Source: Mesodorylaimus sp. YZB2_4 (lineage: Eukaryota; Nematoda; Enoplea; Dorylaimida; Dorylaimidae). From it: a stretch of DNA of 64,000 nt. The notes beneath the pieces are model-generated. The model was not told where the DNA came from. It saw only the letters and a list, made by a program, of their open reading frames with translations, and made no database searches. Position 1 is the stretch's first letter, and each line of letters starts with the position of its first letter. This document shows positions 22,637-32,647 of this stretch, piece by piece. The stretch lies in assembly GCA_030248295.1 (NCBI GenBank), contig JASANH010000933.1:1-64000 (forward strand). Direction: 5' to 3'. The position numbers and the translations under genes were made by a program.

Positions 22637-24083
22637 TCACACCCTACTTGAACACCTCGAGGCGCCTTTATGCCCTCGACACCTCTCAATGGCCACTTTG
22701 AGTATAATCACAGCCAGAATTGCCATGAGCCAAAAGAATACGATGAAACCCGTCAGGGCAGCCACGCTCAGCGACATGCTCTGGTCTTCTGTAAATGGAT
22801 AGATGGGTTGGTACTTCCATTCCGGCAGGCCGCTCCACTCGGTTGTTACTTCTGGCGATGACTGACTGGCACTAGGATCTGAAAATAGGCACAGGACGTC
22901 GTTAAGGAGCAACAAACGACACAGACTGCTGTTGTACAGTTGGAATAAACGGGTCATAATTGGACATCAAAACAGAACCAAAATCAGGAGCGCTTAGCGG
23001 GTCTTGAACACTCTCGATGTGGCCTATAAACCAGTGTAACCCTCGTGCCTGGCAGGCCATGGCGAGTGGTGGGAGAGAGTAATCGATCTCTCCTGGCTTG
23101 GAAACGTCGACCCCTCGGGTTGCTGTTTCAACCGCAGGTAGTCGAGAGATATGCCTTGCCCCAGTCGAAGTTTTTCTAAAGTCACACTCTCCCCTGCGCC
23201 TGCCAGGTTGGTTACACCAGGAATGCCGGAGGTGCAGGTTCCTGACTATGTGTCGCGTAAAGTACCTACCTAAGTTGGCGAGTACTGGCGCTGCATTGAA
23301 AACGGTCTCGGATTCCCTTGTAACGTTGAACCCATTGCTATCCTTGGCCATGACCACGAATCGGAATGGTTGGTCTGGTATGCTAACTTGGAAGAGGTGC
23401 CTCGCAAATTCATCCTCCACTATCGGCACTTCAGTCACTGGCACTCGGCTGATCGCTATGCCAGTCACACCAAGAAGCCCCAGCTCGGTGACATTGACCC
23501 CTTCGACTGGTGCCATAATGTATACATAAAGGGACGACCCAGGTTGTAAGCCCTCGTTTGGTCTGACCGCCCTGAGGACTGGCCGGTTCACATGCCTTCC
23601 TCTTTCTTCCACGGTCATGACATTGATAATGGCGTCCCACCAACTGATCCCAAATACGGTTATCTCGCAGGATCTGTCGGCCGCGGACGATATGTTCAAT
23701 TGCCACAGCCCCGGTTCAGGGACCTGGGCATGCACATAGGTAACGGTCCCGTTCTGGAATGAGGTATTGAATGTGTGGGTGACATGGGATGGCGATGTCA
23801 AGAAAATGAACGCTTCGGTTTCATGATTGGCCACGGACTGGGACACCTTGATGACAAAATCGTTGAGTGTGCTATCGATGGGAATGACCATCAGTGAATT
23901 AGCAAGGTCCGACACAGAAGACGTGACAATGACGGGGTGGCGCGAGATGATCTGCTCATGGAGAAAATGTGGATGCAGTGGGGATGGGTCTACCATGGAG
24001 TAGAGGGTGAGCTTTTGACTGGGTTGAGCTTGCTTGGACCAGTCGTCCATTGATCGTCGACGACGACCAGTTGCGCATTGGGG
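22637..24083 (-). CDS. VWA7-like C-terminal membrane glycoprotein (5' part not found)
   Basis: Two exons, 24083-23270 and 22878-22637, join in frame (phase 1) across an intron that holds an R1 element. The protein has an arginine run that could be a processing site (GRRRRSMDDW). An extracellular stretch with many NxS/T sites and beta-sandwich-like blocks follows (YVHAQVPEPGLWQLNISS, NRPVLRAVRPNEG, PFRFVVMAKDSNGFNV), then a transmembrane helix (AALTGFIVFFWLMAILAVII) and a short Cys-rich tail. The GxWxLNI block and following repeats resemble the region after the vWA domain of VWA7 proteins. No vWA domain or signal exon could be found upstream, where the minisatellite and transposon lie. An in-frame ATG at 24116 exists, but the acceptor TTTTTCAG just after it suggests that exons are missing, distant or lost. 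Confidence 0.68.
23034..23217 (+). mobile_element. Short TIR element R1, copy 4 (intronic, best preserved)
   Basis: The ends are GTGTAACCCTCGTGCCTGGC and CCTGCCAGGTTGGTTACAC, which are inverted copies over most of their length. Length is about 184 bp. It contains CCATGGCGAGTGG, GAGTAATCGATCTCTCC, GTCGACCCCTCGGGTTG and CCAGTCGAAG. It lies in the intron of the VWA7-like gene. No open frame of note; a MITE-like non-autonomous DNA element is the likeliest class. Confidence 0.7.
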
Positions 24084-24144
24084 CTGAAAAATAACCGATA
24101 TAACGGCGTCATACATGCCGACGGTCTGAACTTTAGCCTATAAT

Positions 24145-25505
24145 TGCGCAATCCCCCTGACAAAATTGGTGCGCAATCCCTAAATTTTGCTGTTTTTGGT
24201 GCGCAATCCCTAAATTTTGCTGTTTTCGATGCGCAATCGTTGAATTTTGTCACTTTTGGCTCGAAATCACTAAATTTCGCTGTCTTTAATACGCAATCCA
24301 TAAATTTCGCTGTTTTTGATGCGCTATCACTGAATTTTGCCATTTTTGGCTTAAAATCACTAAGTTTTGCTGTTTTAGATGAGCGAGCACCATCCATAAA
24401 GGACGTCCACCAAAAAATGCGATTTTTCGACTTACCCTCCCCCTATACACCTTTCATCCGTTTCGCCTGGCCCCCCCTAAAAATGGACGCCCACTTTAGC
24501 AACCCCCCCCCCCCCCCCCTATAGGTTTGATTCGACTGCTGCATCAGCCAAACTGGAAACTAAAATTTTACGCTTTTTTTCTGAAAATGTGTCATGCCTC
24601 ATCCAATTTAAAACTTCACCGATTTTCCTCTAAATCCAATTTCCATCCAAAATCAGAATTAAATCCCGCTTTAGGTGCAAGGTAGTGCTCCTGAGTTTTT
24701 AAAGTGGTTTGATGGACAGTGACAGCGAGGAAAGGAAATATAGGGCAGGCTCCTGGGAACCTTATCCATAAAAATATCTCATTTCTTGAACGGATCACCC
24801 AGATCGAGATCGGGACTCACGTCGAGGGTCGGATCAGTCAGTGCTATAATTGGGCAACATCCCTGACATCCCGATGGCCCCCTAGCGCCTGGAATCCATC
24901 GCCCTGGATGGGGAGGTCGGCCCGTGGTTGATGTTTCATCCACAGATGTAGTCGCTCTCTCTCACATTCAGAGTACTTGCCCAGCAAACCCCCTCTCCCT
25001 CCCCTGCAGGTCTTGGTTACCAAGACACCAGATTGAGCGACAAAGCCACTGGCAGCACCACTAAAATCGTTTTATCCGCCTCAGAAAAAGAGAAGCCAAA
25101 AGGGATGAAAATTGTTTAGGAAAACTGGAATATAATCGACCTGAGTCCTTGGATAGTCGTTTCATTTCATGATTTAAATATAAGTAATTTTACTCGCATC
25201 TCTAGCGTTAATACTATGATAATTGCGATAATTTTCCGAGATAACCCGCCGATTTTGTGAAGTGGACGTCCACTTAGCGGCAGCCTACCTCCTCCCCCAT
25301 CCACTTCCGTCCACTTTACGCTCACCCCCACCCTCTTCCCTAGGGTGGACGTCCTTTATGGATGGCTCCCAATCTCTGAACTTTGCCATTTTTAGCTCGA
25401 AATGACTAAATTTCGCTGTTTTTGATGCGCAATCCCTTAATTTTGCCATTTTTGGCTCTAAATCACAAAATTTCGATGTCTTCGATGCGCAGACACCTAA
25501 GTTCG
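24145..25505. repeat. 30-bp minisatellite in two blocks
   Basis: Units of exactly 30 bp (consensus near GCGCAATCCCTAAATTTTGC + TGTTTTTGAT) run from 24145 to 24384, about eight units, and resume at 25369 for about four more. The gap is filled by the transposon at 24385. Because 30 is a multiple of three, both strands stay open in some frames and spell ten-residue repeats; neither looks like a real protein. Confidence 0.8.
24385..25368. mobile_element. Non-autonomous DNA transposon inside the minisatellite
   Basis: Near-perfect terminal inverted repeats of about 25 bp bound it: CCATCCATAAAGGACGTCCA at the left (24391-24410, preceded by GAGCA) and its complement at the right (25344-25368). The minisatellite phase is interrupted at the left end and resumes at the right end, proving insertion. 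The interior has C-rich runs (24504-24520), further GTGGACGTCCAC palindromes near 25262, and no transposase frame. Superfamily is not assigned. Confidence 0.75.
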
Positions 25506-26742
25506 TAATTTCTTGGTGAACCTGTGCGGTTCATTTTTACTAAAGTCATTACGGAAGCACGTGATTACCACGCGATACCAGTACACAGTACCAATTGCGC
25601 AGCGGAGGCGAAAACACCTTCAACGAATGATACCTAATGCGCACCAGAGCAGGCAAAAGCTGGAATAGACTGCGCAAAATTTGCTTATGCGCGCAGAATG
25701 AAGGTGAATTTTTTTAAAAAATTTTCTCGGCCGCGACTGCGCAATCCCCCGCCTTTTTTTCAAAATTTTCAAAAATTTTGAAGATCAGCCTACAATGATT
25801 ATAGGCTATTATAGGGTGTCGGCATGTATGGGCCGACCATATGCGGGATCAAACATAACAGGGGAGGGCTGCCTCATCTATGTAGCAATCACCTCCCCTA
25901 CCCCCGTCAAACCTCTTTATCATGGGCCCTCACTTTTGGATCTTACCACACTACAGGTACAGCCACTGCGAAGGGCTCTCATTGTCAGAGTACATCTATA
26001 TGACGACGAAGATACATATTGAAAATTCTAGCTACAATAAAACAATGAATGTGCGCCCTGCAAAACGTTATGGAAGTTAAACGTTGTAACATTAGCTGGC
26101 CCTGGTATGGCTCATTGTCAGCGATTTTTTACGGCTGCCTGGTCCTCTAATTGTAGCCGTTTTGAAAAATACATGATTTACGGCATGTACTGTATTTCAG
26201 CACACATCAGCTTCGGTTCAGCCGGATTTCTGCCTCATTTTTGATGTCGCGCACATAAGACTCACGTCAGAGCAATAGTTGTCTCTGAATTCCACCAGTC
26301 AACGATGGTGGAACATCAAGTCGACTCGTTGAGTCCCACTTGCGCATATCCACGGGCACGCTGCCATCTCTCCAGCACAGGTTACACATGTACAGTATGC
26401 CTTCTAGACCCTGGATTAGGACTGGATCCCCTCCGCTCATTAGTTATGAGCACGATTTTTGCCTTTTTCGTCCGCTTATATGACTAGCTCGACAGCTTCG
26501 GGTGGTCAGAGATATTGAAATAGCGAGTAAAATCACAGCACTATCTCATCGCCTGGATTTTTAGGGACGCGAGTGCTGGTTTCCAAAAATACAGAAAATA
26601 CTAACCCGATTATTGTGCCTGCCCGAACCGATCCGGGAACGACTTATATCATGATGAGGTGTGTAATAGGTGTGGACGAACTTATCTGCACCTATCAGTG
26701 CATTGGTTCAGGGAGCTGGCCCGCCTCCCCTAGGTCAGGCCC
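25506..26742. other. Intergenic, no gene recognised
   Basis: I searched this stretch on the minus strand for the missing vWA exons of the VWA7-like gene and found no MIDAS-like or splice-flanked exon. Short frames only. Confidence 0.4.
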
Positions 26743-28154
26743 TTAGGGGCTTAGGCGAGGGAGATTAAGGTAGGCGTCAGACTGAGTACCAGTCTGCTGC
26801 TGTGTGAGCACTTCGGGCCCAGGTCCGTCAGAACTCCTTCGATGGCCGACGCGTGCAGCTGCCCCCCCCCTGAATTTAGAGCAGGGCCGTTGTGGTGTGG
26901 GATAGTCAAGCTCATCACAAAGTGTTTGTGGACTACGTGGGACTGTTCCTGTGGCTTGAACCATCCTCTGGTCAGCCTTGTCTGTCTTGGGGCGCCAAAG
27001 ATTTCAGATGGCAACTCTAGGCAGACTTCTTCTCCCACTCACAGTAGGTTTCCTAAAAGTATTGCTTGGCATCATTCACTCCAACCCGAAGGACATCGCT
27101 AGAAAGGCATACCATGCGCCTGAGATTCATAGGCCCGTACCTGCTTTAAAGCCAGGAACTCATCAAATAGCTGATCGCCCACGTCTCGTCGGAATGCTGT
27201 CACGAAATTAGCCGTCCCTTTGGCTGCCACATCAGCCGCCTTTGCATGCAAGTACCAATGCGGCGATGCGGCCGGGTCGCCCGTGTCTTTGTTAATACCT
27301 CCAATGGGAGCCTGATAAGACGACTGATCCAAGAATCCTCCGTGACTGCACTTGGCAACTTGAGTCGGCTTCAGCACTTCCTTGCCATCCGCGTCAGTTT
27401 CGACGGGATCGCCAGGCAAGCCGCTGCGGAAGTAGCCACTGGTCAGTTGGTCAGTGACCAAAACGTTACTTTTGCAATCCCCGATAGCATTAGGGCAAGG
27501 GCTGCAAGTCGGCGTGGTCGGATCGGCTATGGGTAAGCCGAACCCATTCTCATTTCCGATGCCCCCATTCGGCTCATTTTTACCCATTTCGACCCAATTG
27601 GAGTGACTGTAGAAATCTTGTAGCGCATGTAAGGCGTGTCCGACTGCCTGCCTGGCCTCGCTAAGCTTCTTATCTTTCAAGGCAGCTTTGGCAATATCTC
27701 GTTTACTGATCACATTAGCATTAGATTCTTTGAATTTTTCAGCATCGAAGTGGAAGTCGGCTCGATCCTTCAAATGAGGATCGGTGTCCGTCGCGCCGTT
27801 GGCCTTTACAATTTCTTGTACCGCCGTTAGATAAGGGACCAAGTCCAATGAGCACTGTGAATCATACAGGATATGAAAAATGTCTTTCAGGCTAGCATCC
27901 ACTTCCAGGTTCAACAAATTAAGCAACGTCCAAGCACTCGACAAGTCACCCAATGGTGGGGGTGCAGCCTTTGGATTCTTTTCCAAAAAGTACTCGCGTA
28001 AGGCAAGTTTAATACCATATTCAGTGATGGAAGCGTGCGTTGAATCGTCCAATTTAGTACTGATCAGGGCCTTCCGAATGGGATCGGGAGTGAAGGGCGA
28101 TCCGAGACTAAAGATAATTGCCAAGCACAGACCAATTTGAACCACCTTCCCCAT
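26743..28154 (-). CDS. Secreted Het-C-domain protein 4
   Basis: Exon 1 (28154-27141) starts with a signal peptide (MGKVVQIGLCLAIIFSLGSP) and carries a Het-C domain with a longer insertion before the second helix. Landmarks: STHASITEYGI, NGATDTDPHLKDRADFHFDA, ALHALQDFYSHSNWVEMG, TPTCSPCPNAIGDC, CSHGGFLDQS, PIGGINKDTGD, SPHWYLHAKAADVA. It ends LALKQ|GTACGG, the same place where copy 3 is spliced. Exon 2 is proposed at 26985-26743 (acceptor CCCCAAG), which keeps phase 0 and adds a Pro/Arg/Ser-rich tail (YPTPQRPCSKFRGG, GHRRSSDGPGPE). Total about 418 residues. Exon 1 is solid; exon 2 rests on frame, acceptor and the similar composition of the other tails. It stands ~5.7 kb from copy 3, with the VWA7-like C-terminal gene between them. 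Confidence 0.8.
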
Positions 28155-28803
28155 GATCCTGCGACAGAACAATATGCCTGTACAACCAGCCCTGATGTAC
28201 AGCCTTGTGCGTTCTTCGTCAAGCCTGTGGAGGAAAAGTGCGTAAAAACCGAATAATCTATGTGCATCGACTACTCTGGACCCCCGCCTGCGTGGAACAA
28301 GTAAACCTGAAATAACAGATTTTGCATATTAGGTTCAGGGCAAACAAACATGGCGAAGTCGGAAATCGAGAGCAGAAAAGGCCATGCGAAACTGGTTTAG
28401 TGGAAGCTTGTGTGTGGGTATGTAAGCGACGATCCTGTGGTAGCTTGCTGGAACAAGAGCTGCCTGTGAAAAAGTCAGCTTGGCGGGGCCTTTTGTCTGG
28501 ATTACAGGTGGTAATGCGTGATTGAGATTCTCTGAATAGAACTGTGATCAAAGCAGAAGTGCGCAGGAGCAACCTGCTTGTACCGCATAAAAAAGGAAAG
28601 CGAGGAGCATCCGTAGAATTCCAAATTGCTCTATTAACTCACAAAACCTGGAAAAAGGCAAAGCCTTTCTTTCCCAGCATACTGTCACAGCATAAACATC
28701 AGCCCCGTACAATGACTTCCATCACTGTGATGGAAACAAACACGAGTCACGCAATGCCACTCAAAGTACGATCATGGAGTACTTCCGACATTACTACGAT
28801 CTT
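28155..28803. other. Intergenic, no gene recognised
   Basis: Spacer between the Het-C copy 4 start and the WAP gene end, both on the minus strand. Nothing coding is supported. Confidence 0.4.
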
Positions 28804-29278
28804 TTATCCTTTGGGGCAATTTCCCGAAATGCAACAGCACCCTAAAAAGTAAAAATTTTAGAATAATTCTTCGAGAAAATCCCCCAACTTACTGTCGCCA
28901 CAATTGGGAATGCACTCGTTGTAACTGCCATTGAAACAGCACGTTTGTTTTGGCAAAGGGCAATCAGAATCGTGGCGACATTCATCCTTTTCCGATTTCA
29001 CATCCAGCCTCGGGCCGTGCTTACAGGGCACTCTATGTAAGGGAACGCATGTCAACCCCTCGCATTTACATGGACGGGGACAACAACTGCGGCAAGGAAC
29101 CTCGAAGACGTCGCTGTCTTTCGGACAAAAGCGAACGCCTGACGCTCGCTGTGCAGCTGCAAAACTGCCCTGAAATAATCTAGCGAGATAAGGATTCTTT
29201 TAAAAAATTAGCACTTACTGATTTGATATGAGGCAATAAGGCGAATACAGATACCATAAAAATGAAAAGCACATTCAT
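28804..29278 (-). CDS. Small secreted cysteine-rich WAP-type protein
   Basis: Three exons (29278-29219, 29169-28893, 28841-28804) join to 124 residues; the introns are 49 and 51 bp. Exon 1 is exactly a 20-residue signal peptide (MNVLFIFMVSVFALLPHIKS). The mature part has a first cysteine cluster (VPCRSCCPRPCKCEGLTC) and then a segment with whey-acidic-protein spacing: ECRHDSDCPLPKQTCC followed by CIPNC. The last exon adds RCCCISGNCPKG. WAP domains are four-disulfide cores often acting as protease inhibitors or antimicrobials; the first cluster is not a standard WAP. Extracellular location is well supported, activity is not. Confidence 0.8.
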
Positions 29279-29851
29279 TTTTGCAGGTTTCAAGTCGAGC
29301 GAACAGTTGGTACAAGCGAGACTGCCGCGAAGAGGAATGTTTGGCACTTTATAACATGGGACGATTACATTCGAAAACACAATGTTGTTGAACAGAAGTG
29401 TCAAAACAACTCATTTCCTGTTACTATGTCCAAAATTAGAGGTCGTCAACATGACCGAACTCATTGAATTAAAAAATTTCGCGAATCAACTGGAACCTTT
29501 TCTAAGCATATTATAAAAATGGGTGTGGCGATAATGGGCTTTTCCTAGGACAGCACACTTGCCATTGCTGTGCCCGCTCAAGCATCGCTGTCGTGCATCG
29601 CGCAATCCCATTACTCATCAGGATATTCTTCTTGAAAATTATTGCACCGTTTTCAGTAAATTTCAGTTGCACACAGACACGAACAATGCAAGGCCTACGA
29701 TTATGTTTCGCAACTAATCCGAAAACAGGTATTATCTAAAAATATGAAACGGACAACATAGTTACCTAGTAAGAGCACGAGGGACAACGAGTAATGACCA
29801 AACACTGGAGAACGCCAGAATGACACAGATCTGTCCAGATTGCATTCTCTC
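29279..29851. other. Intergenic, no gene recognised
   Basis: This is the region upstream of the WAP gene, running to the inverted SINE. No TATA box or gene is clearly visible. Confidence 0.35.
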
Positions 29852-29972
29852 ATGTCATGTCATGTCATACTTTATCCATAGCCAAGCACTATACAGCGCA
29901 CTCGAGGGCTAAGGAACACAATAAACGACAATCATTTTGTACCGAGGCGGGAGTCGAGCCCTCCCCTGTAAG
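29852..29972 (-). mobile_element. tRNA-headed SINE, copy B (truncated)
   Basis: On the minus strand it shows the B box, the acceptor-stem half CCTCGGTAC, the body with TGATTGTCG..., CCCTCGAGTGCGC and CTATGGATAAAG, and a tail of four ATGAC units. The A-box half of the tRNA head is missing (5' truncation). It adjoins the 3' end of the four-repeat pseudogene. Confidence 0.75.
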
Positions 29973-30602
29973 TCTCTTCACACAATGCAGGAGCATCTTC
30001 TTTTAAGGCGCCGCAACTGTACAATCACTCTCACATCCGAGATCAGCCTGAACAGAGCCACTTTGCAAGAACCAGCTGTTAACATCGATTGGGCAGTGAC
30101 TGCGGCGGGTGTGATGATACTTGGCTGACAGGCTCGCACTGCTGATCACACGCCATCGGTGTTGGGAAAGGGCGGCCAACAGACGACACATCAGCACACG
30201 GGCCATGCACGACTCGTTTGACGAAAATGGTGACCACGCATTGCCGCACAATTTGAATTCCACAGTGCCATAGTATTCAGATTCACGATCAACGCCCTTC
30301 GGCCAATTGTGCATGATCGTACGACGGACTGCCTCTACGATATCCGACCCCGCCCCAATGACGCGAATCTTATTAGTCTCGTTCATGCTCTGGCAGAAAT
30401 GAGGCAAGTTAGTGGGAGAACATGAACGCAGGACGAACACGGCCTTGTCATTGTCACGTCAACTGATATCCAGGGCACTAAGACACCTGCCCAGCCTCGT
30501 TGCAGCAGAGCTGTGAGCAGATTCATAAAGAACGAGCGAGGCTTGGAAAATCGTCATCACGCATTCTTCAAACTATCTACCATGCTTGGATTATGAATGT
30601 TA

Positions 30603-30775
30603 CCGGGGTCGTGGCCCAGCGGGTTTTAAGGCGTCTACATCTCACGCTGGGTGCGCACTTAGAGGGGAGGTTCGACTCCCGCCTCGGCACAAAATGATTG
30701 TCAAATTTGAGTTCCTTAGCCCACGAGTGCGCTGTATATAGTGCTTGGCTATGGATAAAGTATGACATGACAATG
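30603..30775 (+). mobile_element. tRNA-headed SINE, copy C
   Basis: Full head and body: GGGGTCGTGGCCCAGCGGGT, B box GAGGTTCGACTCCCGCC, GATTGTCAAATTTGAGTTCC, TGCTTGGCTATGGATAAAG, and a short ATGAC tail. It lies in the ~0.94-kb insertion that splits the four-repeat pseudogene. A stray ATGACATGACATGG at 31470-31483, just where homology to the gene resumes, looks like a second SINE tail. Confidence 0.8.
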
Positions 30776-31152
30776 CACAGCTTTGTCGCCAATTCAGAAG
30801 TCTCTAATCGAAGATATTGAGAGCACATAAATTTGCCGTTCGCTCAATGCTCAACAATTGAGCCCTTCCATATGAAGACGCATTGCTCCAGCTTCATCTG
30901 CCTACTTTACAAAAGAGCTATTTCAAGGGCCTTTTATTCTACAATATCTACAACGGCCGTACGGCCTATCCCAATCGCCATTTTCAGGATCAGTCAGACA
31001 CTGGCCAGAGCAGAAGTGCGCGAACCGTCATTGAGCCCCATTTTTTAGCGGTGCCAAACACCAGACTGGCAGTCCTTTGAACTTAGCGCTTTGCATGTAT
31101 AGAACTTTTTATTGAATGACACAAAAGGACTGTGTTTTTTGTAAGAGTCCCT

Positions 31153-31350
31153 CGCGTAACCAGCGCAACCAGGCGGCGGGAGATAGTCGAGGCCGAAGTC
31201 TCAGGGCCAAAAACTTTGACTGGAGGTAGGCAAGTCTCGCGACTACTGTATACCTGACCTAGAAACATCAACTGTAGAGGAGAGGTTGAATGTCCCAGCC
31301 AGGGGAGCGTATCGATTACTCCCGACCACTAGGGCTGCTGGTTACACTTG
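31153..31350 (-). mobile_element. Short TIR element R1, copy 5
   Basis: It is bounded by GCGTAACCAGCGCAACCAGG and CTGCTGGTTACACT. Internal blocks TTTGACTGGAGGTAGGCAAG, GAAACATCAACTG and GCGTATCGATTACTCC match the other copies. It sits within the insertion inside the four-repeat pseudogene. Confidence 0.65.
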
Positions 31351-32647
31351 TAATTTTTGTCATAACTGACTGCCTTTGATCTTAAAATCGTTTGGGTTTT
31401 GGTATCTATGCGTAGTAATTGTCTGCTCCACCCCTGCGTCCGTTTCACAATGCTTGGTGAGAGTAAATGACATGACATGGCTGCGAACAGCATCGCCGCC
31501 GCTGGCCCACCACGGAGAGCCTTTTATTTGCGACTCCCACGTGAGCTTGACCATGTCGGAGGCCAGCGGGCGTTGTCTTCGATTTCCCAAATTCGTCTCG
31601 GTCAGCAGCCCCCGACGCCAGGCAGTCCCGATGACGTGCCTGGTCGTGCGTGGTCGCCAGGGCGTACCGCGTAACTAATTTCAGTTCGCAACAACCGCTA
31701 GCACACGAGTAGGATCGTTGGTCCCAGATACCGTATTCGTAAGATTTTTCCACGGCGCTCCTCAGCACTTCGGCTTCGATGGATCAGCTGCCGCCACGCG
31801 ATCGGTCGAAGTGAGCGAAAGGCAAAATATGCTTGACGGGGTGACCGGGCGTTGGTGGGTGACCCCATGGAAGAACCAAGTGGACAAAGCTTTATATCGT
31901 ATCAGGTCGCCAGCAAACTGGAACTCCCGACCAGCAGCGTACACATTGGTATTAATGGCAAATGTTTTGGCAGAGACAGCATCCTTCCCTTTCGAGACTT
32001 TTGAGAATGGATTTCCAACTCATTTATTGTAAGAGATCTTTGTAATAGAGACCCTGAAGTCCTCGCTTCCATGAAGTGAATGCGCGAATAGGATCAATTG
32101 TCGCTTCGTCGCCCATAACAAATTTGATTGTGCCCGGTTGATCGAATAACAGTGCAAAATAAGGCTCGGAAGGATCAGGGGCTGGTATCTTCAAAACCGT
32201 CACCCATCGTTCATCAAAATAACTTCGGCTAAAATTAGAGATGCACAGTAGTTCTTTTCGAGCGGACATTAGTTCGCGCAGTTCGAATTTCAGGTCCTTG
32301 TCCACGCAAGTTAGGAGTAGCGTAGCATAATAAACAACCCCAGAGGACTGTTGCGTCTCGCAAGCTGTAAAATTTCGCATCTACTTCTGACTCGCCCCTT
32401 TTCCCGAGGAGCCTGTCATATGTCTGAACCTTTCCTGTTAGTGCCAAGTAAAACTGTGAGATCGAGCGGTTGCGCCTAGCATCTACTGCGCTCCACACAA
32501 CATTGGGAATGGGCACTCTTTCCGGCAAGGGCCAACATTACACTTCAGCACAAGTGTCTTCGCTGCGTGTCATGGGCGCTGTTCTGTCGAGCGTCGTGGT
32601 GTGTGCGGCTGTCTCTACAACGTCGAGTTCAGGGATCACCTTCAGCG

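Larger units (their letters stand above)
30003..32380 (-). pseudogene. Broken copy of the four-repeat PPxY protein gene
   Basis: On the minus strand this region matches the intact gene at 35254-36834 in three collinear blocks: about 32240-31690, 31680-31482 and 30540-30003. Shared peptides include APDPS.PYFAL.F, SYEYGI.DQRSY and IRVIGAGSDIVEAVRRTIMH. It is interrupted by ~0.94 kb of inserted DNA (30541-31481) that contains a SINE and an R1 element. It lacks ~230 bp found in the intact copy near 36018-36247, has several frame changes, and loses the C-terminal PPxY end. The gene side at 32240-32380 has a longer upstream open frame than the intact copy. It is a host gene duplicate that has died; the DNA identity is still high, so the event is not ancient. 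Confidence 0.82.

Noticed and set aside
24144-24524. Protein with decapeptide repeats on the plus strand, or CRISPR-like array
   Set aside because: The units are contiguous 30-bp minisatellite repeats without spacers, open on both strands, in an animal genome.
25506-26742. Missing vWA exon of the VWA7-like gene
   Set aside because: No frame with vWA-type hydrophobic strand and DxSxS or similar, and no splice-flanked exon, could be found on the minus strand.
29279-29404. Upstream extension of the WAP protein from an earlier in-frame ATG
   Set aside because: The start at 29278 gives an exact signal peptide exon; the longer version puts non-hydrophobic sequence first.
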